From Streptomyces sclerotialus (GTDB lineage: Bacteria > Actinomycetota > Actinomycetes > Streptomycetales > Streptomycetaceae), in contig JODX01000004.1 of the NCBI GenBank assembly GCA_000719105.1, positions 1 to 64,000 of the forward strand: a stretch of DNA of 64,000 bases. The letters are read 5' to 3'. The stretch's first letter is position 1; each line of letters opens with the position of its first letter. The notes beneath the pieces are model-generated. The model was not told the origin of the DNA. It did no database searches and saw nothing but the letters and a program-made list of their open reading frames with translations. The position numbers and the translations under genes were made by a program. Positions 34,703-42,893 of the stretch are shown here, one piece after another.

Positions 34703-34793
34703 GGTCCGAAGGAGGTCCGAGGGACAACGCCCCTTCGCACCCGCTGCGGTTGCCGGTTACCGTGCTGCCGTACGTGATCGATGGGGAGGAAAG

Positions 34794-36146
34794 ATGCCCG
34801 GAACCGTCCTGCTGCTCGCGGCGTCGCCCGCGGGCAAGGGGTGTCTGGTGGACGCGGCGTCCGTACTCCCCGTGCTCGCGGCCGTCGCCCCGCCGGTACT
34901 GGCCGGGTCGGACACCGCGAACGTCGTCGAGCTGGCCGACCCGCTGGACCCGCAGGCGGTCCTCACCCGGCTGAGGGCCGTCGCGGGCGCCCCCGGCCCG
35001 CTGACCGTCTTCCTCACCGGCCAGCTCCAGCTCGACCGCCGCCAGCACCTGCCCCACCTCGCGCTCGCCCGCACCACTCCGGCCACCGTCCGCTACACCG
35101 GTCTCCCCTGGCACTGGCTCCGCGAGGAACTGCGCCTGCGCCCGCCGGGCACCACCACGCTCTTCGCCGACCTGCACGCGGACGCCGAGACGTGGCAGCA
35201 GCTGCGCTCCCTGTCCCTGGACGCGGGCCCCGCCGTCGCCGTGCACGGGCGCGTCGCCCCGCCCCCGCCGCGCCGCTCGGTCGCGCAGCCCCTGTACATG
35301 AAGACCGTTGCGACGATCCTGCGCAGCGGCCACCGCCCGCCGCCCGCCGAGCTCCACCAGCAGGCGCTGACCCGTATCGCGAGCAAGGGGCCGGGGACGT
35401 ACGGGGACGTGGTGCTGTCGTGGGAGGCGGCGGCACCCGTAGGCGGCGCCGGTGCGTACGGCGGCGCGGTGCCGGTGGCGATGCCGACGCCGGCGCAGGT
35501 GGCGCAGGCGCCGGGTTCCGCGGTCCCCGCGGCTGCCGTCGCGGCCACCGTTCCGGGAGCCGTCCCCGGAGGCCCGGCCCCCACGCCCGCGTACGGTTCC
35601 GCGGGTCCCCTTCCCCCCATGCCGACCGCACCGCCCACGGTCGTCGTAGCCGGTCCCGGACAGGACGAGGCCAGTAGCCCCGCCCCGGACGAAGACCCGC
35701 ACACGACCATCTCCGCCGCCGTCCAGGCGGAACGTCACAGCGAGGCCGACGCGCTCGCCGCGCGGTGCGAGGAGGCCGCGCGGCAGGCGTACGGGCCGAC
35801 GTCCGAGCAGGCGCTGCACTGGGCGGAGGTCCGCGCCGACCTCGCCATGTTCGCGGGCGACGCCGTCCGCAGCTGCCGTACCTGGCTGGCGGTCGCCACC
35901 ACACGGCTGGCCGCGGGCGAAGCCCCGGAAGCGCCCGCCGTCGAGACGGCCGTGGACCGCGCCCATCACCAGTGGGGACGCGTCGACGACGCGGCGTGGG
36001 CCCGGGAGATCGGGCCGGCGCTGCTGGAGCTGCGCCGGCAGGTGCCGGGCAGGCGGGCGGGAGCGCTGCGGCATGTGCAGCGGCGCCTGGTGAAACTCGA
36101 GACGGAGACGCGGGAGCTCAGGACGGTCCAGCGGGTGCCCGGGTAG
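34794..36146 (+). CDS. Unrecognised 450-residue actinobacterial protein
   Basis: I do not recognise this family. The N-terminal 210 residues look like a compact alpha/beta domain (PGTVLLLAASPAGKG, PLTVFLTGQLQLDR, GTTTLFADLHADAE). A disordered Gly/Ala/Pro-rich linker follows (about 212-300), then an all-helical C-terminal domain (about 305-440; ADALAARCEEAARQAYG, FAGDAVRSCRTWLAV) that could be TPR-like. The strand-loop order of the first domain faintly resembles caspase-like folds, with TGQ in place of the usual GHG and no cysteine after DLHADA, so if related it is inactive. No signal peptide or membrane helix. ATG 34794 has GGGGAGG upstream. It lies between two PP2C phosphatase genes. Confidence 0.75.
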   Translation: MPGTVLLLAASPAGKGCLVDAASVLPVLAAVAPPVLAGSDTANVVELADPLDPQAVLTRLRAVAGAPGPLTVFLTGQLQLDRRQHLPHLALARTTPATVRYTGLPWHWLREELRLRPPGTTTLFADLHADAETWQQLRSLSLDAGPAVAVHGRVAPPPPRRSVAQPLYMKTVATILRSGHRPPPAELHQQALTRIASKGPGTYGDVVLSWEAAAPVGGAGAYGGAVPVAMPTPAQVAQAPGSAVPAAAVAATVPGAVPGGPAPTPAYGSAGPLPPMPTAPPTVVVAGPGQDEASSPAPDEDPHTTISAAVQAERHSEADALAARCEEAARQAYGPTSEQALHWAEVRADLAMFAGDAVRSCRTWLAVATTRLAAGEAPEAPAVETAVDRAHHQWGRVDDAAWAREIGPALLELRRQVPGRRAGALRHVQRRLVKLETETRELRTVQRVPG

Positions 36147-36292
36147 CGGGCGGCGCTAGCAGATCCGGAGGGTTTGGCGCAGGAGTTCGGTCAGTCCGGT
36201 CACGGCGTCTCTGCGGCAGTGGGACAGTGCCTCATTGCCCGCCTCCGCCCCGAGTGGCGGGCCAGGGGATCGCGTCCGTGCGAGGGAGTGTG

Positions 36293-36988
36293 GTGCCCGC
36301 TAACCGCGCGCGGCTGTTGTCGGCGCTGATGGCCGAGGCGTCCCTCGTCCTCGCCGTCCGCGACCGCCCCGCCGGCGGTACCGGGCCGGGCGGAGACGTG
36401 CACGACGCCGTCCTCGGCCCGGACGGCCCCCGGCTGGTCGTCGCCGACGTCAAGGGCCACGGTCCCGTCGCCGCCCCGCTGGCCGCCGCCTTCCTGGCCG
36501 CCTTCCGGGACATCGCGGCCGTGGAGGACGACCCCGTCCGGCTCGCCCGCGCGCTCGACGTCCGCCTGGGTCCCCGCATGGGCGAGGAGGACTTCGTCAC
36601 CCTCCTGGTCGCGGACTTCGGCCCCGACGAGGTCCGCCTGGTCAACTGCGGTCACCCACCGCCCCTGCGGATAGGCCACCGCATCACCCCGCTCGCCCCG
36701 CCGCATCCCTCACCGCCCCTCGGGCTGGGCCCGCGGCCCCGGGTGCAGCGCGTGGGCCTCCTCGCCGATCAGCGCCTGCTGTTCCACACCGACGGCCTCA
36801 CCGAGGCCCGCGCCGCCGACGGCACCCACTTCCCCCTCGACCGCCACGCCCTCGCGGCCCTGCGCGCCCCCACTCCCGACCAGGCCCTGGACCAGCTCCT
36901 GGACCTGCTGCGGCAGCACACCGAGGGCACCGTCCCGGCCGACGATCTCACCGTGGTCCTGGTGCAGTCCGCGCCCGCGGCAGGGTAG
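36293..36988 (+). CDS. Minimal PP2C/SpoIIE-type phosphatase
   Basis: This 231-residue protein is a bare SpoIIE domain: GGDVHDAVLG, VVADVKGHGPV, HTDGLTEAR and ADDLTVVLV carry the metal-binding aspartates, although the first motif reads GGDVHD rather than GGDWYD. There is no sensor or membrane part. GTG 36293 follows GAGGGA; GTG 36290 and GTG 36278 are also possible and would add up to five residues. Such short phosphatases probably act on anti-anti-sigma factors or work beside another sensor protein. Confidence 0.82.
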   Translation: MPANRARLLSALMAEASLVLAVRDRPAGGTGPGGDVHDAVLGPDGPRLVVADVKGHGPVAAPLAAAFLAAFRDIAAVEDDPVRLARALDVRLGPRMGEEDFVTLLVADFGPDEVRLVNCGHPPPLRIGHRITPLAPPHPSPPLGLGPRPRVQRVGLLADQRLLFHTDGLTEARAADGTHFPLDRHALAALRAPTPDQALDQLLDLLRQHTEGTVPADDLTVVLVQSAPAAG

Positions 36989-37038
36989 GACCTACGGCGC
37001 CGCGCAGGACGCACGGCGCCGTGGGAGACGTACGACGC

Positions 37039-37140
37039 TCAGTTCGGCCGTACCGCGTTCGCCGCGGTGACCAGGGCGGCCACCGCGAGCAGTGCGGCGC
37101 CGAGCGGACGGGCGTGGCGGGAGAGCAGTTGTCGGAGCAC
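37039..37140 (-). CDS. Very small single-helix membrane peptide
   Basis: A 33-residue frame begins LRQLLSRHARPLGAALLAV after a GTG at 37140; GAGG lies 6 bases before the start. It has a basic N-terminus and one hydrophobic helix (about residues 12-28), then the stop. No homologue is known to me. It is the only plausible gene in the 341-bp gap between the short phosphatase gene and the HTH-TPR gene. Confidence 0.35.
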   Translation of the reverse strand: MLRQLLSRHARPLGAALLAVAALVTAANAVRPN

Positions 37141-37213
37141 GGCGACCTCGCAACGAGAAGCGGGGACAACGGCGACAGGGCGGCCACGGCGCCGCGGCTG
37201 GCGACAGCGGCGC

Positions 37214-37242
37214 GTTAAACATGCTTAACCAGCTGCTTAACG
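37214..37242. promoter_or_regulatory. Near-palindrome GTTAAACATGCTTAAC with a second half-site
   Basis: Bases 37214-37229 form a 16-bp near-palindrome with one mismatched pair, and TGCTTAACG at 37234-37242 repeats one arm. It is AT-rich in a GC-rich background and lies between the small peptide gene and the HTH-TPR gene, so it looks like an operator. Confidence 0.5.
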
Positions 37243-37329
37243 TAGGGGCTCGGCGCGTCAACAGCAAGACGGAAGCGCACAGTTGGGCGAAAGTGCGACC
37301 ACAACTCCGCTTACTGGCATGCTTGAGCC

Positions 37330-38673
37330 ATGCCCGAGCGCGACGACCCGGGGACCATCGGACGCCGAGTGCAGCAGCTGCGCGCCCGACGCGGTCTCAC
37401 CCAGCGGCAGCTGGCCGAACCGGCCTACACGCCCGCGTACATCTCCACCCTCGAGGCCGGGCGGGTCCGTGCCTCCGACGAGGCGCTGAAACACATCGCC
37501 GGCCGGCTCGGCGTCGCGTTCGAGGAGCTGACCACCGGCCGCCCCGCCCACCTCGCCACCGATCTGCGGCTGCGGCTGACCGACGCGCAGCGCACGCTCG
37601 CCACCGGTGAGGCCCAGATCGCGGCCGAGAGCTACGCGACGCTGCTGAAGGAGGCCGAGGAGTACGGCCTCGTCGCCGAGCAGGCCGCCGCCCTCCTCGG
37701 GCTCGGCGAGTGCGGCCTGGACACGGGCGACCTGACGGTGGCCCTGACGTACTTCGAGCGCGCGGAACGGGCGCTCGGCGACGCACCGCTGCCCGCCCGC
37801 GTCCCCGCGGTGCGCGGCCGCGTGGTCGCCCACTACCTGGCCGGTGAACTCCGCTACGCCTGCTACCTGCTGGAGTCCACGCTCGACGAGCTGAACCGCG
37901 GCGGACTGCACGACCCGGACGCGCTGCTGCTCCTCTACGCGAGCGCGATCTCCCCGTACATGGACATGGGCGCCCACGCGCGCGCGGCGCAGGCGGCCGA
38001 GCTGGCGCTGGCGCTCGCCCCGCAGGTGAAGGACCCGGCGCTGGTGGCCCGCATGCACCGCCAGGTGGCCCGCACACTGATCGCCGAGGGACGTGTCGCC
38101 GAGGCGGACGCGTCCCTGGCCAAGGCGGCCGAGCTGTACCGCCAGCTCCAGATCCGCACCGAGCTCGCCAACTGCCACTGGATGCGCGGATACCTGTACG
38201 CGCAGAACGGTGAACTCGCGCGCGCGGAGAGCGAGATGCGCGAGGCCCGGGCCATGCTCACGGCCAGGCGCGCCACGCTCTACATCAGCCAGGTGACGGT
38301 CGAGCTGGCCGACGTGCTGCACCGGCGCGGCAAGTCCGAGGAGGCCGCCGCGCTGCTCCGCGAGGTGCTCGGCGATCTGTCGCCCGAGCGTGGCGCCGTC
38401 CACTCCGCCGCCGCGCACCGCCTGCTCGGCATCATCGCCGAGGACGCGAAGGACACCGAGGCCGCCGAGGAGCACTACGTCCGCGCGCTCAGCCTGCTGG
38501 AGCGCGCCGGGGCGGCCGGCGACCTGGCCGACCTGTGCCGGCTCCTCGGCGACCTGCTGCGCCGTACCGGCCGGATGGAGGCCGCGCTGGACGTGTACCG
38601 GACGGGCCTCGGCCACCGCACGGCACCGGGGACGACGACGCTGGGCCCGGCGCCGGCCCAGCCGCCTCTGTGA
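37330..38673 (+). CDS. XRE-type helix-turn-helix regulator with tetratricopeptide repeats
   Basis: The 447-residue protein starts with a helix-turn-helix (about residues 8-62: GRRVQQLRARRGLTQRQLAE, AYISTLEAGRVRASDEAL), then a TPR superhelix through about residue 430 (AESYATLLKEAEEYG, LTYFERAERALGDAP, EADASLAKAAELYRQL, EEHYVRALSLLERAG). The architecture is that of peptide-sensing regulators (Rgg/PlcR-like), in which TPRs bind a small ligand. The ligand and targets are unknown. It is downstream of an AT-rich near-palindrome that may be its operator. Confidence 0.88.
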   Translation: MPERDDPGTIGRRVQQLRARRGLTQRQLAEPAYTPAYISTLEAGRVRASDEALKHIAGRLGVAFEELTTGRPAHLATDLRLRLTDAQRTLATGEAQIAAESYATLLKEAEEYGLVAEQAAALLGLGECGLDTGDLTVALTYFERAERALGDAPLPARVPAVRGRVVAHYLAGELRYACYLLESTLDELNRGGLHDPDALLLLYASAISPYMDMGAHARAAQAAELALALAPQVKDPALVARMHRQVARTLIAEGRVAEADASLAKAAELYRQLQIRTELANCHWMRGYLYAQNGELARAESEMREARAMLTARRATLYISQVTVELADVLHRRGKSEEAAALLREVLGDLSPERGAVHSAAAHRLLGIIAEDAKDTEAAEEHYVRALSLLERAGAAGDLADLCRLLGDLLRRTGRMEAALDVYRTGLGHRTAPGTTTLGPAPAQPPL

Positions 38674-38760
38674 GTTCTCCCGAAGACCCTGTGAGGGGAC
38701 ACAGGGCAGGCGGATAGCCTCCGGAAGAGCCCGGAGTGTGCAGAGGCGGAAGCGAGTCGC

Positions 38761-39801
38761 GTGGAGAACCAGCGGACCGAGGCCAGGAGCGTGGCCGACG
38801 GTGTGCGCCTCGCCGTCCGCGGGGTCGTGTACGCCGTCGTCGGCGGCCTGGCGCTCCTCGCCATCGCCACGGTCGCCTCGGTCCTCGGGCCGATGCTCGC
38901 CCTCGACCTCGCCACGCCCGCGATGGCCGCCTGGTGGACCGTGTTCACGGCCGTCGTCGTGCAGGGCGTGCCGTTTCTGCTGCTGGGCACGCTCGTGTCG
39001 GCGGCGATCGGCGCCTTCGTACCGGCGCGGGTGTTCAGCCGGCTGCTGCCGCGCAGTCCCGCGCTCGCCGTACCGGTCGCGGGAGCCGCAGGCGTCGTAC
39101 TGCCGGGCTGCGAGTGCGCGTCCGTACCGGTGGCGGGCAGCCTGATGCGCCGCGGGGTCGCGCCCGCCGCCGCACTGGCCTTCCTGCTCTCCGCACCCGC
39201 GATCAACCCCGTGGTGCTGGTCGCCACCTCCATCGCCTTCCCCGGACAGCCGTCCATGGTGCTGGCCCGGCTGCTCGCCTCGCTCGCGGCGGCGGTGGTG
39301 ACGGGCTGGCTGTGGGTGCGCTTCGGCAAGGACGAGTGGCTGCGGCTGCCGAAGACCCGTACGCCCTCCGGCGGCTCCGGCGATGCGGGAACACCGCGCT
39401 CCCGCTGGGACGGCTTCCGCGCCGGGCTCCAGCACGACTTCCTCCACGCGGGCGGGTTCCTGGTGGTGGGCGCCGCCGCGGCGGCGACGTTCGGCATCGT
39501 CGTCCCGCGCTCCGTCCTCGACGTCTTCACCGACTCGCCCTGGCTGTCCGTGCTCCTGCTCGCGGTGCTGGCCGTGGTGCTGTGCGTGTGCAGCGAGGCC
39601 GACGCCTTCGTGGCGGCCTCGCTGACCGGCTTCTCCCCGACGGCCCGGCTGGCCTTCATGGTGGTCGGCCCCATGGTGGACCTGAAGCTGATCGCCCTCC
39701 AGACGGGCACGTTCGGCCGCTCCTTCGCCGTACGGTTCTCCGCGGCCACCTGGGTCGTCGCGGTCACGAGCAGTGTCCTGGCGGGATGGTGGCTCCTGTG
39801 A
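38761..39801 (+). CDS. UPF0718-type permease (YraQ-like)
   Basis: This 346-residue membrane protein has about eight hydrophobic segments and the UPF0718 motif GCECASVPVAGSLMRRGV (about residues 117-134), repeated in weaker form as CVCSEADAFVAASL (about 276-289), giving an inverted two-half structure. Cys and Glu in these motifs are conserved and may handle a metal or thiol. Start is GTG 38761. Its stop overlaps the start of the next gene, a TIGR03943 protein: the two families are nearly always paired and are often under zinc or copper control. No Zur-type palindrome is visible upstream here. Confidence 0.88.
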   Translation: MENQRTEARSVADGVRLAVRGVVYAVVGGLALLAIATVASVLGPMLALDLATPAMAAWWTVFTAVVVQGVPFLLLGTLVSAAIGAFVPARVFSRLLPRSPALAVPVAGAAGVVLPGCECASVPVAGSLMRRGVAPAAALAFLLSAPAINPVVLVATSIAFPGQPSMVLARLLASLAAAVVTGWLWVRFGKDEWLRLPKTRTPSGGSGDAGTPRSRWDGFRAGLQHDFLHAGGFLVVGAAAAATFGIVVPRSVLDVFTDSPWLSVLLLAVLAVVLCVCSEADAFVAASLTGFSPTARLAFMVVGPMVDLKLIALQTGTFGRSFAVRFSAATWVVAVTSSVLAGWWLL

Positions 39802-40526
39802 GGCGGTACGGCCCCGCGGCGGTGCTCCTGCTGTCCGGCGCGGCGATCCTGCGCATCTCGCTCTTCAGCGAGCTGTATCTGCGGTACGTGCAGCCGGGGC
39901 TGCGCCCGTACCTGATCGCGTCGGGGGTGCTGCTGGTGCTGCTGGGGGCGGTTTCGGGAGGGAGAACCGCTCGCGGCGACGCGCATGACGCCACGGACAC
40001 GCATGATCACCACACGTCCCACGGCCCCCGCGTCGCCTGGCTCCTCACCGTCCCCGCCCTCGCCCTGCTCCTCTTCCCGCCCCCGGCCCTCGGCTCCTAC
40101 AGCGCGGATCGCGAGGCGGCGCAGTACGCGGCCCAGGGCGTCGGCACGTTCCCGGAACTGCCCGCCGGCGATCCCGTGGACCTGACCCTCGGCGAGTTCA
40201 CCTCCCGCGCGATCTACGACAGCGAGCGGTCGCTGAAGGGCCGCACGGTCCGGATGACGGGCTTCGTCACCCGGGAGGAGAACGAGGGCGAGGACAGCAC
40301 CTGGTACCTCACCCGCCTCCTGGTCTCCTGCTGCGCCGCCGACGCCGCCCCGTACAAGATCGAGGTCCGGGGGGCCGACGCCCCGCCCGAGGACGCGTGG
40401 GTCACCGTCACGGGCACCTGGCACCCGGAGGGCGGCCTCGGTTCGGAGGAGGCCTGGCCGCCGGTCCTGGACGCCGCCTCGGTGAAGCGGGTGGCGGAGC
40501 CGCGGAACCCGTACGAGAAGCGGTGA
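39798..40526 (+). CDS. TIGR03943 family permease subunit
   Basis: The 242-residue protein has two N-terminal membrane helices (about 6-22 and 29-48), a His-rich loop (DTHDHHTSHG, about 60-70), a third helix (about 72-92), and a C-terminal domain outside with a conserved double cysteine (VSCCAADA). Partner of the upstream UPF0718 permease. GTG 39798 overlaps the upstream stop (GTGA); an ATG at 39786 is an alternative that adds four residues. Role in metal handling is inferred from the His cluster and the double Cys. Confidence 0.85.
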   Translation: MRRYGPAAVLLLSGAAILRISLFSELYLRYVQPGLRPYLIASGVLLVLLGAVSGGRTARGDAHDATDTHDHHTSHGPRVAWLLTVPALALLLFPPPALGSYSADREAAQYAAQGVGTFPELPAGDPVDLTLGEFTSRAIYDSERSLKGRTVRMTGFVTREENEGEDSTWYLTRLLVSCCAADAAPYKIEVRGADAPPEDAWVTVTGTWHPEGGLGSEEAWPPVLDAASVKRVAEPRNPYEKR

Positions 40527-40547
40527 CCGCGGTGGGGACCGCCCTCG

Positions 40548-41348
40548 TCACGGGCTGAGGGGGACCGATTCCGCGAGCACGCCGCCCTCCGCGTCGTACA
40601 CGGTGACCTGCTCGGCGCCACTCCCGGAGGCATCCGAACCGGATGCCGAGTCCGGGACCTTCGCGCTCGCGTACCAGACGCCCCACGTCGTGTTGCCCGG
40701 CAGCCGCAGCGCGGTGCCCTCCAGCGTCGTGCCCCAGGTGGTCTCGACCGCGACCCGGGCGGCCATGCCCCGGCCCACATAGATCCCGGAGAGGAAGAGG
40801 CCGCCGTCGGACGAGCCCTCCTGCTGAACGGTGACGTCCGGTGAGGCCAGATCGATGTTGCCGTCCACGGCGCTCCGGAACTGCGGCTCCGGGCTGTCCG
40901 GCGTCGTCCAGTGCTTGCCCTCCTCCGTCAGCCACACCTGCGTGCCGGGCGCCGCCGTCACCCGCTCACCCGGCGCGACGACCCGGACACGTCCGGCGGG
41001 CGCGGAGGACGACGAGGACGGTGAGGGGTACGGGGCCACGGTGGCCGCCGGAGGCGTGACGCGCTCGGCCGGGCCGTCGGAGGCGTCGGGGTGCAGCGCC
41101 AGCACGGCGGCCAGCGGGAGGAGCAGTACGGCGGCGGCACCGCCCATAACGGCCGCCCGGTGCCGCCGTACCCGCCGCCGGCCGTTTCGTTCGATCGCGG
41201 CCAGCGGCACGGCGGACGGGCGGACGCCGAGCGCGGTCTCGGTGAGGGCGGCGCGCAGCCGCCGTTCGGTGCCGTCGACGGCATCCGCGGGGCCGGGGGA
41301 GTCGGGTGAGCCGGGGGTGACCGGGCCACGCGGGGTGGGATGGCTCAT
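40548..41348 (-). CDS. Membrane protein coupled to a SigE-family sigma factor (anti-sigma-like)
   Basis: The 266-residue protein has a short cytoplasmic part (about residues 1-65, with ERRLRAALTETALG), one membrane helix (about 66-86), a Ser/Pro linker and an extracytoplasmic domain (about 118-266: WLTEEGKHWTTPD, AVDGNIDLASP, GVWYASAKVP, VTVYDAEGG). Start ATG 41348 overlaps the sigma-factor stop by four bases. This order and topology suggest a membrane regulator of the sigma factor, although the N-terminal part lacks the zinc-binding anti-sigma motif. Its outer domain is repeated in the secreted protein encoded just upstream of the sigma gene. Confidence 0.78.
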   Translation of the reverse strand: MSHPTPRGPVTPGSPDSPGPADAVDGTERRLRAALTETALGVRPSAVPLAAIERNGRRRVRRHRAAVMGGAAAVLLLPLAAVLALHPDASDGPAERVTPPAATVAPYPSPSSSSSAPAGRVRVVAPGERVTAAPGTQVWLTEEGKHWTTPDSPEPQFRSAVDGNIDLASPDVTVQQEGSSDGGLFLSGIYVGRGMAARVAVETTWGTTLEGTALRLPGNTTWGVWYASAKVPDSASGSDASGSGAEQVTVYDAEGGVLAESVPLSP

Positions 41349-41908
41349 GGGCGGGCTCCGGGGACGGTCGGAGGGGCGAACGCGGGGTGGGCGCGCAGGG
41401 CCGCGAGGCCGCGCCGGACATGGGTCTTGACCGTGCCGACCGAGCATCCGAGCACCTCGGCTATCTCGCCCTCGCTCAGGTCCTCCCAGAACCGCAGCAC
41501 CATCACGGACCGCTGCCGCGCCGACAGGGCGGCCAGCGCCTCGGTCACCGCGGCCCGCTGCGCGACGGAGTCGGCGTGTCCCGCCTCCGGCTGGTGCACC
41601 CGCTCCGGCAGGAACGGCATCAGCAGATGGGCGACGCGTCTCTTGCGTACGCGGCTGATGTTGTTGTTGACCAGGGACCGCCGTACGTAGAGGTCGACGT
41701 CGTCGCGCGGAATGCGCCGCCAGCGCGCGTAGACCCTGGACAGGGTGGTCTGCACGAGGTCCTCCGCCTCGTGGAAGTCGCCGGTCAGCATGTGCGCGGT
41801 GCGGACCAGACGGGGCCAGGCGGAGGTGGCGTACGCGGCGAAGTCGTCGTCCGCGGACGGGGCGTGGGAGTGACCGGCGGTGAGGACTTCGGGGTTCGGG
41901 TGCGGCAC
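41345..41908 (-). CDS. SigE-family ECF RNA polymerase sigma factor
   Basis: The 187-residue protein has region 2 (AAYATSAWPRLVRTAHMLTGDFHEAEDLVQ, read in two parts, about residues 22-52) and region 4 (LSARQRSVMVLRFWEDL, then EGEIAEVLGCSVGTVKTHVRRG, about 125-170), with no region 3. The pattern of the SigE family of Streptomyces (not the cell-envelope sigma-E) is clear. GTG 41908 has GAGGA 9 bases before it; upstream open frame is Pro/Arg-rich. The stop overlaps the next start, coupling it to the membrane protein. Recognised promoters are unknown; the homologous secreted protein upstream may be one target. Confidence 0.88.
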   Translation of the reverse strand: MPHPNPEVLTAGHSHAPSADDDFAAYATSAWPRLVRTAHMLTGDFHEAEDLVQTTLSRVYARWRRIPRDDVDLYVRRSLVNNNISRVRKRRVAHLLMPFLPERVHQPEAGHADSVAQRAAVTEALAALSARQRSVMVLRFWEDLSEGEIAEVLGCSVGTVKTHVRRGLAALRAHPAFAPPTVPGARP

Positions 41909-41946
41909 GGGCGACGGTCCTCGGGGTCGGGAACGTGGGGGGAGCG

Positions 41947-41976
41947 GGGCGGGGACCGACCGGTCGGTCCCCGCCC
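41947..41976. terminator. Perfect 30-bp palindrome between secreted-protein and sigma genes
   Basis: Bases 41947-41976 are a perfect palindrome centred on ACCGGT. As RNA it folds into a GC-rich hairpin. It ends the minus-strand secreted-protein gene 50 bp upstream and lies 38 bp before the sigma-factor start. Confidence 0.8.
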
Positions 41977-42025
41977 GGCGGTGACACCGGAGCGCCGTCA
42001 CCGCGACGCCGTCACCGCGACGTCG

Positions 42026-42625
42026 TCACCGGGGCAACTGGGAGTAGACCCGGCCCTTGGTGTCGTACACGGTGACCTTGCCGAGGAAGTCGGGACCGGC
42101 CACGGGCGAGCTCGAGGTGGCGTACCAGGCGCCCCAGCCGGGCCGTCCCGGCAGCTCGATCAGCTTGCCGCGCACCGTACCGGCCATCGTCTCGACCTCC
42201 ACGTAGGAGGCGGTGCCCCGGCCGCCGTAGTACACGCCGGACAGGTAGAAGACACCCTCCTCCGTGCCCTCCGCCTGGAGCGAGACGCCCGGCTCGCTGC
42301 GGTCGATGTTGCCGTCCACGACGCTCCGGAACTGCGGGTCCTGGTTGTCCGGCGTCGTCCAGTGCTTGCCCTCCTCGGTGAGCCACAGTTCGAACCCGGG
42401 CGCGGCGACGACGTGCTCACCGGGCTGGACGACGCGCGCGGCCGGCGAGTGCGCCGTCACGGCCGCCGTCACGGTCCTCACGGCCGTGGCGGCTGTGGCG
42501 GTCGCGGCGCCCGCGGCGGTGTCGTGCGCCGTCCTCCCCTGCGGGACGGCGTACGACACCGCGGGTATCGCAGCCAGCAGCGCGGTGAACGCGGCGGCGG
42601 CGACGTACTTGTGCATCCGTGTCAT
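42026..42625 (-). CDS. Secreted protein homologous to the outer domain of the anti-sigma-like protein
   Basis: The 199-residue product has a Sec signal peptide (HKYVAAAAFTALLAAIPAVSYA, given here in pieces) and an Ala/Thr-rich stretch, then a beta-rich domain with WLTEEGKHWTTPD, VVDGNIDRSEPG, LSGVYYGGRGTASY, GAWYATSSSP and VTVYDTKG. These line up one by one with the outer domain of the membrane protein at 40548-41348. ATG 42625 is chosen because AGGAG lies 10 bases upstream. A role as ligand or competitor for the membrane protein is inference from this shared domain. Confidence 0.78.
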   Translation of the reverse strand: MTRMHKYVAAAAFTALLAAIPAVSYAVPQGRTAHDTAAGAATATAATAVRTVTAAVTAHSPAARVVQPGEHVVAAPGFELWLTEEGKHWTTPDNQDPQFRSVVDGNIDRSEPGVSLQAEGTEEGVFYLSGVYYGGRGTASYVEVETMAGTVRGKLIELPGRPGWGAWYATSSSPVAGPDFLGKVTVYDTKGRVYSQLPR

Positions 42626-42893
42626 GGACGGACAACTCCTGCTCATGGGCGGGTGGATGATTCGGTCGACTGTCCGGAGGGCGCCTCTCCACCCCTGCCA
42701 ACGTCATCGGCCCCGCATCCGGATGACATCCGCGCCGCACTTTTTCCGGCACGTGCGTCCGGCCCGCGCGGTATCCGGCGGTCGCCTACGCCGGCCGTGG
42801 GAGTCCCTCACTCGTTGGCAGGGTCTGGGCTGGTCGGCGGTTGCCGGTGGTGCTGCGGTGGAGGAAACGCCGCGTCCCCGGGAGGCCCCGCTC

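Noticed and set aside
36992..37267. Larger minus-strand frames over the gap between the short phosphatase and the HTH-TPR gene
   Set aside because: Pro/Arg-rich compositions without a ribosome binding site; the 33-residue frame fits better.
38674..38760. Zur or copper-responsive box upstream of the UPF0718/TIGR03943 pair
   Set aside because: I looked for a TGAAAATGATTTTCA-like palindrome and found none in this stretch.
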